Positions 1-8,223 of a stretch of 64,000 nt of DNA are shown here, piece after piece (within the stretch, counting starts at the first letter, position 1; each line of letters opens with the position of its first letter). The stretch is from Chryseobacterium sp. Bi04 (GTDB taxonomy: Bacteria > Bacteroidota > Bacteroidia > Flavobacteriales > Weeksellaceae), in contig NZ_CAKKLP010000005.1 of assembly GCF_918698085.1 (NCBI RefSeq), forward strand, positions 297,420 to 361,419, given 5' to 3'. The notes below the pieces were generated by a model. That model was not told the origin of the DNA, made no database searches, and saw only the letters and a program-made list of their open reading frames with translations. A program made the position numbers and the translations under genes.

Positions 1-631
1 AGTTTCCTGAAATCCCAAAATGATCTGCAATAGTCTGAATACCTGTCTTTTCTCTATCCTTTATATTTTGCTGAATATAGGTGATGATTTTCATGATGGA
101 AAAAGCTTTCCTGTTTTCCTGAAGATCTGAAGTCTCACTCTGAATGATATTGCGGGCAATAAGGTTGAGCAGAATTGAAATGCAGTTACGGATAATCAGA
201 TAATCATCTGTTTTATTTTTGAATTCACTGGCGATTTGAAGAATAATCGTTTCGGCAAAATGTTCATCATTTTTGTTACGGAAAACACATCCGGCTCTCG
301 CATGGTAATTATTGCTGACATACTGGAGTTTATATAAATTTTCACAACTTTCGATACGGTCTGCTTCAAGGCGTATCTTATCAATAAATTCAATGGGACA
401 CTGGATAACAATAAGCTCTGCATCGCTACTTGTAAAATGGTAAAGTTCCTGTTGGGGAATGATGAAAAGTTTACCTGCAGAAAAACGGATACTGCGTTCA
501 TCATAGGCTAGATCCCCTTCGCCTTTTACAACATAAGCAAATGAAAGAAAGTCTTTTGTTTTGAAAGGAAGCTCCTCGCCTTTCAAACATATTTCTTTTA
601 CGTCTATTCCTTCAAGATGTAAGCTTTTCAT
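1..631 (-). CDS. AraC-family transcriptional regulator (3' end cut by window edge)
   Basis: Open frame from an ATG at 631 running leftwards off the window, about 210 codons visible. The N-terminus reads as a cupin-like sensor domain (MKSLHLEG, then GDLAYDERSIRFSAGKLF). The visible end, TGIQTIADHFGISGN, is the first helix-turn-helix of an AraC DNA-binding domain; the second helix lies outside the window. It is divergent from an MFS transporter gene 74 bp away, so it probably controls that gene. A TACTTTTG box on the minus strand (660-653) is a plausible -7 element. Effector unknown. Confidence 0.85.
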   Translation of the reverse strand, partial: MKSLHLEGIDVKEICLKGEELPFKTKDFLSFAYVVKGEGDLAYDERSIRFSAGKLFIIPQQELYHFTSSDAELIVIQCPIEFIDKIRLEADRIESCENLYKLQYVSNNYHARAGCVFRNKNDEHFAETIILQIASEFKNKTDDYLIIRNCISILLNLIARNIIQSETSDLQENRKAFSIMKIITYIQQNIKDREKTGIQTIADHFGISGN

Positions 632-652
632 TCTTTGAACTTAATTTTCCTC

Positions 653-693
653 CAAAAGTACAATTTTACCATTACATTAAGAGGTTAATTTTG
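653..693. promoter_or_regulatory. Divergent promoter region with two TAnnTTTG boxes
   Basis: Minus strand carries TACTTTTG at 660-653, ahead of the AraC gene. Plus strand carries TAATTTTG at 686-693, ahead of the MFS gene. Both match the Bacteroidota -7 consensus TAnnTTTG. No clear -33 TTG is seen for either. The plus box leaves a very short leader before ATG 706, so that assignment is weaker. Confidence 0.4.
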
Positions 694-705
694 CATAAAA
701 AAAAT

Positions 706-2088
706 ATGAGTATCTATTCCAAACAGTGGCAGGCATTAAATTTTCTGATAGCAGGAGCATTTCTTTCGCCATTGGATTATTTTATTGTGAATATGGCATT
801 ACCTTCCATAAAAGAGGCGTTCAAAGCCAGCGACCATCAGTTGCAGATGGTAGTAGCTATTTATGGGCTTACTTATGCCGCACTGGTTGTTGTGGGCGGA
901 AAATTAGGGGATATTTACGGCCGGAAAAAGATTTTTGTCCTGGGTTTGTATACCTTCCTGTTTTCTTCTCTTGCCTGTGCATTCTCACCCACCATCACCT
1001 TATTGATCTTTGCCAGATTATTCCAGGGTGTTGGAGCTTCTTTATTAGCGCCACAGGTTTTAGCTTCCATAAAAACATTATTTGATAGCCGGGAGCAGCC
1101 TAAGGCAGTAAGTCTTTTCAGCTCTGTCTTCGGATTGGCTTCCGTGATCGGACAATTGCTTGGGGGTATACTGCTGAGTATGCATTGGGGAGATTTCTCC
1201 TGGGAGCTTGTATTCCTTGTGAATGTTCCGGTTACCATCATCTGCATAGCCGGCATACATTTTACAATGGACAATAATCATAGCACAGACCAGATGGGTA
1301 TTGACTATAAAGGTTCTCTGATATTAATCTTTGCTTTATTAATGCTTATCTGTCCATTAATCTTCGGGCAAAAATTTCAATGGGCATGGTGGATATTCGG
1401 GATTATATGTACAGGAATACTTTCATTAACATTATTCTTAAAATATGAAATAGCCTTACAGCAAAAAGGACGTCCGGTACTTATAGACCCTATATTATTG
1501 CAGCATAAGCCATTTGCGTTAAGTTTTTTAATTATATTCTTCTACAACTTTACCGCCGGTTTATTTATCTGCTATCCTTATTATCTTCAGCAGTTTTTAC
1601 ATCAAAGCTCTATGCAGACCGGGCTTGCCATTGTTCCCTATGGAATTGCTTTTTTCCTGGGGCCCTTAATTTCGGCAAGAGTAAAGCTAGAAACTCACAA
1701 AATGATTTATATAGGGTTAGGGTTACTGATGGGAGGTTTTGTTCTCAGTGCCACCACCTTTTATGTTCAGCAAAAACCTTCTTATATAACAAATATCACC
1801 TTGTTTTTAGCAGGATTGGGACATGGGACGATTATGCCTGTTATGATGAGGACTGCCATTTCCCTTACTTCCAAAGATAAAGCAGGACAGGCATCCGGGC
1901 TCATCAGTATCGGAATCCAGATAGGCAGTGTAACCGGAGGAGCTGTTATTGGCACTTTATTTTTTAATCTGACAGACTTGCTGGGATTTCCCACAGCTTT
2001 TGCAGCAGCCATTGCTATGATTGGTATCTTTCAGGTAACCGGAATACTCATTACTGTCAGATTAAAAAAGTATATTCAACGGTCTTAA
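706..2088 (+). CDS. MFS transporter, DHA2 (EmrB/QacA-like) drug:H+ antiporter
   Basis: A 460-aa hydrophobic protein with about 14 predicted membrane segments, the length expected for DHA2 drug:proton antiporters. Family motifs are visible: GGKLGDIYGRKK in the loop after the second segment (motif A), RLFQGVGASLLAPQ in segment 4, and a FGLASVIGQLLGG stretch resembling antiporter motif C. The first ATG after the TAnnTTTG box is at 706; a TTG at 691 would add five residues but lies inside that box, so 706 is preferred. Divergent from an AraC regulator and followed 44 bp later by a small SnoaL-like gene, probably co-transcribed. Substrate unknown. Confidence 0.9.
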   Translation: MSIYSKQWQALNFLIAGAFLSPLDYFIVNMALPSIKEAFKASDHQLQMVVAIYGLTYAALVVVGGKLGDIYGRKKIFVLGLYTFLFSSLACAFSPTITLLIFARLFQGVGASLLAPQVLASIKTLFDSREQPKAVSLFSSVFGLASVIGQLLGGILLSMHWGDFSWELVFLVNVPVTIICIAGIHFTMDNNHSTDQMGIDYKGSLILIFALLMLICPLIFGQKFQWAWWIFGIICTGILSLTLFLKYEIALQQKGRPVLIDPILLQHKPFALSFLIIFFYNFTAGLFICYPYYLQQFLHQSSMQTGLAIVPYGIAFFLGPLISARVKLETHKMIYIGLGLLMGGFVLSATTFYVQQKPSYITNITLFLAGLGHGTIMPVMMRTAISLTSKDKAGQASGLISIGIQIGSVTGGAVIGTLFFNLTDLLGFPTAFAAAIAMIGIFQVTGILITVRLKKYIQRS

Positions 2089-2132
2089 AGAGATCAACAC
2101 ATTTTCGAAATAAATAATATAAACTTACCTCT

Positions 2133-2525
2133 ATGAGCATTACAGAAAAAATAAGTAAAGAAATTCAGGGCTTTCATGATGATATTGAAAAATGGTTTCA
2201 GGGAAAATCAGAAGATCAGGAAGTGCTTTATAGGCAATTGCTTTCCGGATTTTCTCCGGATTTTAAAATGATTAACGGCAATAATGATATGGTTACCTTA
2301 GCCATGCTTTCCGACTGGCTTCCCACGGTATATGGCAAATTCCAGGATCGTCATGTGACGGTGGAAAATATAGAAATCCAACATTCGGAAAGTCACGGAC
2401 TGGCTACCTATACCGAAATTCAGGTAACGGGAGAAACTCCTACAAAGCGGAAATCGTCTGCTGTTTTTCTCATTGGTGAGGAAAAAGCATTATGGCTTCA
2501 TCTGGTAGAAAAATGGATATCCTAA
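2133..2525 (+). CDS. SnoaL/DUF4440-like (NTF2-fold) protein
   Basis: A 130-aa soluble protein without signal peptide. Its layout fits the NTF2-like fold: an N-terminal helix (EKISKEIQGFHDDIEKWF), a middle segment FSPDFKMINGNNDMV and C-terminal strands ending WLHLVEKWIS. The family includes small-molecule binding proteins and isomerases, but no catalytic residues can be assigned. It lies 44 bp downstream of the MFS gene and ahead of a terminator hairpin, suggesting a two-gene operon. Confidence 0.75.
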   Translation: MSITEKISKEIQGFHDDIEKWFQGKSEDQEVLYRQLLSGFSPDFKMINGNNDMVTLAMLSDWLPTVYGKFQDRHVTVENIEIQHSESHGLATYTEIQVTGETPTKRKSSAVFLIGEEKALWLHLVEKWIS

Positions 2526-2535
2526 GCTTACAATA

Positions 2536-2563
2536 TCAAAAGCTACCTCCGGGTAGCTTTTGA
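2536..2563. terminator. Convergent hairpin terminator
   Basis: Perfect 12-bp stem (TCAAAAGCTACC with GGTAGCTTTTGA) and a 4-nt loop. It sits between the plus-strand SnoaL-like gene and the convergent MFS gene, so it could act in both directions. There is no long T tract beyond the stem. Confidence 0.6.
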
Positions 2564-2583
2564 TTCAGATAGAGATTCTCTCA

Positions 2584-3744
2584 TCAATTTTTATTTCGGA
2601 ATACTTTCATCTGCCCTGCCATAACAGACAGTAAGATTCCAAAGCATGCAAAAAGTCCGTAAGAATATCGTAAATCAAAGCTTTCAGCAATATATCCGAT
2701 AAGAGGCGGCCCCATTAAAAATCCTAAAAACGAAATACTGGATACAAATGACAATGCAATACTGGGAGCTACAGTGCTCACCTTTCCTACCGTGCTATAA
2801 ACAGACGGAACACTCAGAGAACTTCCCAACCCAATAATCATGAAGGCAATAATACACACCCATAATTCCGGAAAGAAAACACTTAGAAAAAGGCCCGTAC
2901 TCATCAAAATACCACACATCTGCAGAACAAGTCTTTTTCCGTATTTTTCTATAACACGGTTTCCCACAAAACGGCCTAGTGTCATCATTAAAATAAAACT
3001 GGTATATCCTACGATCACAAGCTTTTCCGGTGCTTTTACAATAGTCTGAAAATACACCCCGCTCCAGTCAAACATAGCTCCTTCAATAGCCATGCTTAAA
3101 AACCCTATGATCCCTAAAGCAACCAAGGTAGGGTTTACCGATTTGAAAATTGACTGTCTTTGAGGAGCTACTTTATGAATGATATTGGTCAGGTGAGCCT
3201 TACTGTATAACCAAAGTAGAAATACCAGTACAAAAGCAACTACAAAATGATAGAAAGTTCCTACTCCCAGATTAATCATCAGCAATCCCACAACGGCACC
3301 AACCAGTCCTGCAAAACACCAGGCGCCATGACAGGAAGAGAGTAAGGTTCTTTTTGTAATCCCCTCTATCTCAATCGCCTGTGTATTGATCGCTATATTG
3401 CATAAATTACCGGAAACTCCAAAGAAGAACAAAACAGCTGCCAAAACCCAGTAAGATGGTGCTAACCCAATCAGTAAAAGAAACATCGGATACAGCAGAA
3501 AACATCTTTTGATGATCCAGGAACTTCCGTACTTACTGATCAGCTTTCCGGCAAGAACCATGGTGGAAATCTGTCCTATAGGCATTAACAATAAGAGCGT
3601 CCCCAGTTCGGCTTCATTAATTGAAAGGGCGTCCTTAATGATAGGAATTCTACTTGCCCAGGAAGAGAAAACAAGCCCATGGGCAAAGAAAAGTAAAAAG
3701 CAGGCTTTCGGCATTTTCGCATTAGGGGATTCTGTATTGTGCAT
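2584..3744 (-). CDS. MFS transporter, YbjJ-like
   Basis: 386 aa, about 12 membrane segments. The N-terminal FFAHGLVFSSWASRIPIIKD and the spacing of INEAELGTLLLLMPIGQ are typical of the YbjJ/FucP-related MFS branch. It is divergent from an AraC regulator 206 bp away, which is the likely regulator. Start 3744 is taken; an internal ATG at residue 11 is also possible. Substrate cannot be predicted. Confidence 0.85.
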   Translation of the reverse strand: MHNTESPNAKMPKACFLLFFAHGLVFSSWASRIPIIKDALSINEAELGTLLLLMPIGQISTMVLAGKLISKYGSSWIIKRCFLLYPMFLLLIGLAPSYWVLAAVLFFFGVSGNLCNIAINTQAIEIEGITKRTLLSSCHGAWCFAGLVGAVVGLLMINLGVGTFYHFVVAFVLVFLLWLYSKAHLTNIIHKVAPQRQSIFKSVNPTLVALGIIGFLSMAIEGAMFDWSGVYFQTIVKAPEKLVIVGYTSFILMMTLGRFVGNRVIEKYGKRLVLQMCGILMSTGLFLSVFFPELWVCIIAFMIIGLGSSLSVPSVYSTVGKVSTVAPSIALSFVSSISFLGFLMGPPLIGYIAESFDLRYSYGLFACFGILLSVMAGQMKVFRNKN

Positions 3745-3870
3745 TATAACAGTATTTGATTAAAGTTTCCGACTGCGAATTTAGGAACAGTTCAGGAATA
3801 AAATATATTCCATTTCTGGTATTTTATATTCCATTTTAAACAACCCATTTAAAAAGAAAAATTAACTGCT

Positions 3871-3878
3871 TACATTTG
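3871..3878 (+). promoter_or_regulatory. -7 promoter box (TACATTTG)
   Basis: Matches TAnnTTTG and lies 73 bp ahead of the AraC-family ATG at 3951, in the divergent intergenic region. No -33 TTG at the expected spacing. Confidence 0.35.
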
Positions 3879-3950
3879 TCCGGAAGTTAATCACAAAAAT
3901 ACAGAAGCCAAAAACATTTAACCCAATCCAGGAAGTCATCCACCAGTACC

Positions 3951-4796
3951 ATGACAGATAGTAAGCCAAATTTCGAAGGGTTGTATATTGAAAAATATAA
4001 GGCAGCAAGCATTACCGGCTTTCAGAAAAAAGCTAACAAGTTTAACAAGCTGATACTCTGCTTTCTATCTGAAGGTAAATTAAGCCTTACAATCCATACA
4101 CTTCCGTTTCATAGTAAGAAAAATGCTGTGATCATGATTCTACCGGATACCGAATTGACTGATGTTTCGGGGAGTAAGGATTTAGAATTGACTGTATTTT
4201 TTATTTCTTTAGACTTCATCAGTACCTATAGTTTCCTCACGGTACTGCTGGCCAGTGATGAAATAAAATTCAGTCCTGTCATGGAAGTGGGAGCTTCTTC
4301 TAAAAAACTGATCTGGCCTACAGTAAAACTGATCCAGGAATATCATTCCAAAACGAAAGAAAAAAGCACTCTGGAGTCTGTACAATATCTGCTATATGCC
4401 TTACTGGAGCTGGTTTCAAAACTTTATTTGCCGGTCATTAAAAACAACAGTCTATTACAAACCAGAAGTCAGGATATCATAGACCATTTTTTTAAACTAT
4501 TAAATGAACATGGTCATTTGCAAAGAAGTGTCTTGTATTATTCTGATCAGCTGCATCTTTCGCCCCAGTATCTAAGCAGTTTAATAAGAAAAGAAACGGG
4601 AAAACCCATCAAGCAGTGGATCAGTTATAGGGTTATCAAACAGGCCAAAGAGCTTCTTAAAACAACTTCACTGTCTATTAAAGAGATCAGCAACCAATTG
4701 CAGTTTGTAGACTCTTCCCTATTCTGTCGGTATTTCAGGCGTTGTACGGGTATTACAGCCAATACTTACAGAGAGAATTATAAAATTAAAAAGTAA
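3951..4796 (+). CDS. AraC-family transcriptional regulator
   Basis: 281 aa. The N-terminal 170 residues form a cupin-like effector domain, and the last 100 residues a double helix-turn-helix: LHLSPQYLSSLIRKETGKPIKQWISYRVIKQAKELL, then SIKEISNQLQFVDSSLFCRYFRRCTGITANTYR. Divergent from the YbjJ-like MFS gene, so a local activator of that transporter is the simplest role. The reading frame continues past the stop into a coding-like remnant (4797-5003). Confidence 0.88.
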   Translation: MTDSKPNFEGLYIEKYKAASITGFQKKANKFNKLILCFLSEGKLSLTIHTLPFHSKKNAVIMILPDTELTDVSGSKDLELTVFFISLDFISTYSFLTVLLASDEIKFSPVMEVGASSKKLIWPTVKLIQEYHSKTKEKSTLESVQYLLYALLELVSKLYLPVIKNNSLLQTRSQDIIDHFFKLLNEHGHLQRSVLYYSDQLHLSPQYLSSLIRKETGKPIKQWISYRVIKQAKELLKTTSLSIKEISNQLQFVDSSLFCRYFRRCTGITANTYRENYKIKK

Positions 4797-5003
4797 ATAG
4801 ATTATCTATTTTTTGTAAGTTCGTTTTTTTACTATCAATCTGATTTAAAGAATATTGAAACCATAAGTTTCAATCTAAAACCTGTCAACAATAGATTATG
4901 TTATGTGGAATTTCATTTAAAAAATTGCGGAATGACCTACCGCTATACCCTGCGTAAAGCGAATCAATGGCAGATTGAAGCTATTGAAAACATCAGTAGT
5001 TAA
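4797..5003 (+). pseudogene. Start-less coding remnant (3' gene fragment)
   Basis: An open frame of 68 codons plus TAA directly follows the AraC stop codon, in the same frame, with no usable start near its beginning. The translation looks genuinely coding: IETISFNLKPVNNRLCYVEF, then HLKNCGMTYRYTLRKANQWQ, ending IEAIENISS. It resembles the end of a small extracytoplasmic beta-strand domain. Most likely the surviving 3' end of a gene whose front was deleted. It was not matched to a family. Confidence 0.5.
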
Positions 5004-5055
5004 AGAATCAAAAGCCTTTAAGAAAAAAACAAAATTTTCCCAGCTTTTATAAAAA

Positions 5056-5114
5056 CCGGGGACCTTGAAATCCACAGTAAGACCCATTGTGTTTATTATA
5101 TCGTGTGTCCCCGG
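5056..5114 (-). terminator. Long-loop terminator of the T9SS protein gene
   Basis: Inverted repeat CCGGGGAC / GTCCCCGG (5056-5063 and 5107-5114). On the minus strand the second arm is followed by TTTTTAT. The 43-nt loop is unusually long for an intrinsic terminator, but position (30 bp past the stop at 5145) and T tract fit. Confidence 0.45.
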
Positions 5115-5144
5115 CCATAAAAAAACTGTTAAAAGAAATTTATA

Positions 5145-6143
5145 TTATTTTTTAATAATTTTTCGGGTTACAGACCCTCCATTCTTCAATTCAGCCTGAA
5201 GAATATAAGTTCCTTTGGGAAGGTTTGAAATATTAATATTTTTAGCGCTGTCGGTTATTAAAACCGTCTTACCATCCAATGAATTCACAGATACTTTTTT
5301 AATATCCTCTTTTGATTCCAGGTTAATAAAATCGGAACCAGGGTTCGGATATACCGAAATTTCTGTTTTTCTACCCGCAGACCCGGCCGTTGATAAAACA
5401 AGTGTATCCAGATAAGAAATATATTTTGATATGTTCGGCACCCCATTAAAAGCAAAAGTATTGATTCCAAAGGTAAATACGATCCCTGAGGTCTGGCTGA
5501 TCCATGTATAATTTTCGTTTGTATAGTTGAATGGCAAAGGTGATCCCGGAACAATGATTGTTGATGCTTTCATACTTTTCATCCTCAGTACATTGGAATA
5601 GGTTCCCGTAGGTGTGATGACCGTTCCATAGCCATCTACCGTATAGTCTACCTGCCCGGATTCGTTGGTGGTTCCGCTCGCTGCAGAAACATTGGTAAAC
5701 TGATAGGTATCACTAAACTGCTGCAAATAAGTGATTGGAAATTTAAAATCGATCAGAGGATCTGTATAGGTAGTCGTAGCATCTCCAAAGCCCGAGCCGG
5801 CATAAGAGCCCAGCGTTATGGCTTCTGTGTCGGTGATAGAAGCAAAATCATAGACATCTGAAAGTGTTGGTTTTGTGATCCTGTTGGCTCCTGCAAACCT
5901 AAAACAGTTGGCCTGTCCCGGACATTCATTGGTGTTTGTGGTAATTACGTTTGGTCCTGTATAGGCAGAAAAATCCCAGGTTATATTAGCCCCTGAAGGG
6001 CCCTGAGTATCAGTAGCTGCTGCATCTCCTGCCTTAAAAGTAATGGTGGCGTTCACCCTATCAACACCTGATCTTGTTATTGAAGGCTGTGCACAGGCTG
6101 TAATGCCTATCATAATGCATACAATGGAGTTTAACTTTTTCAT
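5145..6143 (-). CDS. Secreted protein with T9SS type A C-terminal sorting domain
   Basis: 332 aa. An N-terminal signal peptide (MKKLNSIVCIMIGITACAQ) is followed by a beta-rich, Thr/Asn/Ser-rich passenger with no recognisable enzyme motif. The C-terminal 75 residues are a type IX sorting domain: ISVYPNPGSDFINLES, the NISNLPKGTYILQ strand and a terminal RKIIKK. The protein should cross the outer membrane by the type IX system and be anchored or released. Stand-alone gene flanked by hairpins. Passenger function unknown. Confidence 0.85.
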   Translation of the reverse strand: MKKLNSIVCIMIGITACAQPSITRSGVDRVNATITFKAGDAAATDTQGPSGANITWDFSAYTGPNVITTNTNECPGQANCFRFAGANRITKPTLSDVYDFASITDTEAITLGSYAGSGFGDATTTYTDPLIDFKFPITYLQQFSDTYQFTNVSAASGTTNESGQVDYTVDGYGTVITPTGTYSNVLRMKSMKASTIIVPGSPLPFNYTNENYTWISQTSGIVFTFGINTFAFNGVPNISKYISYLDTLVLSTAGSAGRKTEISVYPNPGSDFINLESKEDIKKVSVNSLDGKTVLITDSAKNINISNLPKGTYILQAELKNGGSVTRKIIKK

Positions 6144-6248
6144 ATTGATGTTATTTTTTGTTCTATCGAAAGTAAAAAGGCTTCTTCTTTAAAAATGATT
6201 TTTATCTATGTAAAACCTTTTCCATTCTACAAACAGCTACACATAAAA

Positions 6249-6270
6249 TACCCGGCACATCGGCCGGGTA
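6249..6270 (-). terminator. Terminator downstream of AraC gene
   Basis: 8-bp perfect stem TACCCGGC / GCCGGGTA with 6-nt loop; on the minus strand followed by TTTTATG. It lies 23 bp after the stop of the AraC gene. Confidence 0.7.
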
Positions 6271-6292
6271 GATCAATAAGAAATATTTATAT

Positions 6293-7207
6293 TTAATTAA
6301 ATGACTGTCTGTAGCTTAAAGGTGTTTTATCTGTTTTCTTTTTAAATAACTTATTGAATGACTGTGGATGCTCAAATCCCAGTGCATATGCGACTTCTGA
6401 TACGGAAAAATTAGTGAGCGTAAGATATTCTTTGGCTTTTTCTATCAGTTTTTCGTGAATATGCTGCTGCGCATTTTGCCCGGTAAGATTACGGAGCATA
6501 TCACTCAAATAGTGTGGCGACAGATGAAGTTCTGAAGCCAGAAATTCTACGGTAGGAAGCCCTTTATTCAGGGTTTCTTCACGGTCAAAATAATTTTCCA
6601 GGATAGTATCCATTTTAGATAAAAGATCATTGCTTACAGATTTTCTTGTGATAAACTGTCTTTTATAATAGCGGTTGCTATAGTTGAGCAGCACTTCAAT
6701 ATAGGAAATAATCAGATCCTGGCTAATTTCGTCAATAGCCGTATTCAGTTCGTGGGTAATACTGTCCAGAAGTCCGGTAATCATTGTTTTTTCCTGATCA
6801 GATAAGTGCAGCGCCTCATTGGTATCATAGGAAAAGAAGCCATATTTTTTAATATTCTTAGCCAAAGGGTAATTCCTGATAAAATCGGGATGTACGAGCA
6901 AAGTATAGCCGCAATATTCTGTATTTTCATCTGTAGAAAGAATCTGCCCGGGAGAGGTAAACATCATTCCTCCTTCATTAAAGTCATAATATCCCTGTCC
7001 GTAGCCCATTTTCCCGTTTGTGGAATATTTATAGGAAATTTTATAAAAATTCAGAATAAAACTTCTTCCCAAAAGCTCTTTATTAACAGTCATCCTAGTA
7101 TTATCCACTAAGCTCACCAGCGGATGAAGAGGCTTCGGAAGCTGAAGCATATCGTGCATTTCTGATATGGATGAAATTTTCAGCGGTACATTTTCTTTCT
7201 TTTCCAT
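6293..7207 (-). CDS. AraC-family transcriptional regulator
   Basis: 304 aa from ATG 7207 (MEKKENVPLK). A 13-residue longer start is possible but would run through the SDR terminator hairpin, so the shorter start is chosen. N-terminal cupin-type domain; C-terminal HTH pair includes LHLSPHYLSDMLRNLTGQNAQQ and NFSVSEVAYALGFEHPQSFNKLFKKKTDKTPLSYR. It lies downstream of an SDR gene on the same strand but is separated by a terminator, so it is probably transcribed on its own while possibly controlling the SDR gene. Confidence 0.88.
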   Translation of the reverse strand: MEKKENVPLKISSISEMHDMLQLPKPLHPLVSLVDNTRMTVNKELLGRSFILNFYKISYKYSTNGKMGYGQGYYDFNEGGMMFTSPGQILSTDENTEYCGYTLLVHPDFIRNYPLAKNIKKYGFFSYDTNEALHLSDQEKTMITGLLDSITHELNTAIDEISQDLIISYIEVLLNYSNRYYKRQFITRKSVSNDLLSKMDTILENYFDREETLNKGLPTVEFLASELHLSPHYLSDMLRNLTGQNAQQHIHEKLIEKAKEYLTLTNFSVSEVAYALGFEHPQSFNKLFKKKTDKTPLSYRQSFN

Positions 7208-7238
7208 GATATAAATGTATTGATTATTAACGTAAAAA

Positions 7239-7266
7239 GGCAGCATAAATGATCACTTATGCTGCC
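7239..7266 (-). terminator. Terminator of SDR gene
   Basis: Perfect 10-bp stem GGCAGCATAA / TTATGCTGCC with 8-nt loop, followed on the minus strand by TTTTTACG. Begins 15 bp after the SDR stop codon. Confidence 0.8.
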
Positions 7267-7281
7267 ACAGGTTACAAGTGG

Positions 7282-8079
7282 CTAGATGAATTGTTTTCCC
7301 AGCTGTTCTCTGAATGCCTCATCTCCCAACTCAAGGCGCTGTGCATATAGAGCTTTTGCGTCCTCACCGGCAACATATCTCAGTTTCCGTTTACCATCCG
7401 TAGCAGCTTCGTATACTACTTCTGCAATCTGTTCCGGTGTAGAAGCTGCATCCATCATCCCTTCCATACGGGAAAATAACGTACTGATCATTCCTTCGTA
7501 GGCAGGACTTGATGCAGAATCTAAAGAACGGCTTACAAAATCAGTTTTAATCCCTCCGGGAGAGACTGTTTTGATATCTATTCCTAATGTATTAAGTTCA
7601 AAGGCCATACTCTCGCTCCAGCCTTCCAATGCCCATTTTGTAGCATGGTAAACAGAATTCAGCGGAAAGGTAATTAATCCTCCTATCGAAGTCGTGGAAA
7701 TAAATGTTCCTCTTCCTTTTTCTCTGAAATACGGAATAAATTCCTGCGTTACCCGGATAACGCCTAATAAATTGGTATTCAACTGTCTTACAATCTGTTC
7801 ATCTGTCAGCGCCTCCAAAGGCCCCAGCAGGCCATATCCTGCGTTATTGAAAACCACATCAATATCTCCTGATTCCAATGATTTTTTAACGGTTGATTGT
7901 ATCTGTTCAGGATTGGTAACATCCAATGGAAGTACCGTTACATTTTCTAAAGCAGAAAGATCTGCCCCAGCTTCAGGATTTCTCATCGTAGCAATGACCT
8001 TCCAGCCTTTATTCTGAAATAATTGAGCTGCTGCTTTTCCTAATCCTGTAGATGCACCTGTTATAAAAACTGTTTTCAT
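7282..8079 (-). CDS. Short-chain dehydrogenase/reductase (classical SDR)
   Basis: 265 aa from ATG 8079 (MKTVFITGASTGLGKAAAQL); upstream in-frame codons lack SDR similarity. Shows the NAD(P)-binding GASTGLG motif, the NNAGYG structural motif and the YHATK catalytic Tyr/Lys with preceding Ser (ISTTS). Cytoplasmic oxidoreductase, substrate unknown. A paralogue at 57215-58018 has the same layout and a near-identical VYEAATDGK segment but is paired with a Crp-like regulator instead of AraC. Confidence 0.9.
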   Translation of the reverse strand: MKTVFITGASTGLGKAAAQLFQNKGWKVIATMRNPEAGADLSALENVTVLPLDVTNPEQIQSTVKKSLESGDIDVVFNNAGYGLLGPLEALTDEQIVRQLNTNLLGVIRVTQEFIPYFREKGRGTFISTTSIGGLITFPLNSVYHATKWALEGWSESMAFELNTLGIDIKTVSPGGIKTDFVSRSLDSASSPAYEGMISTLFSRMEGMMDAASTPEQIAEVVYEAATDGKRKLRYVAGEDAKALYAQRLELGDEAFREQLGKQFI

Positions 8080-8223
8080 ATTTTCTTTGTTTAATTGTAG
8101 GACAAAGTTCAGCATTAGAAAAAATGCCGGAGTTGCCAAAACGGGTAAAAATGTATCCAAAATGGATGCGAACCCCGTTCTTTTCATTCGCATTTTTTTG
8201 TAAGTTTGCTTCTATTAATTTTT

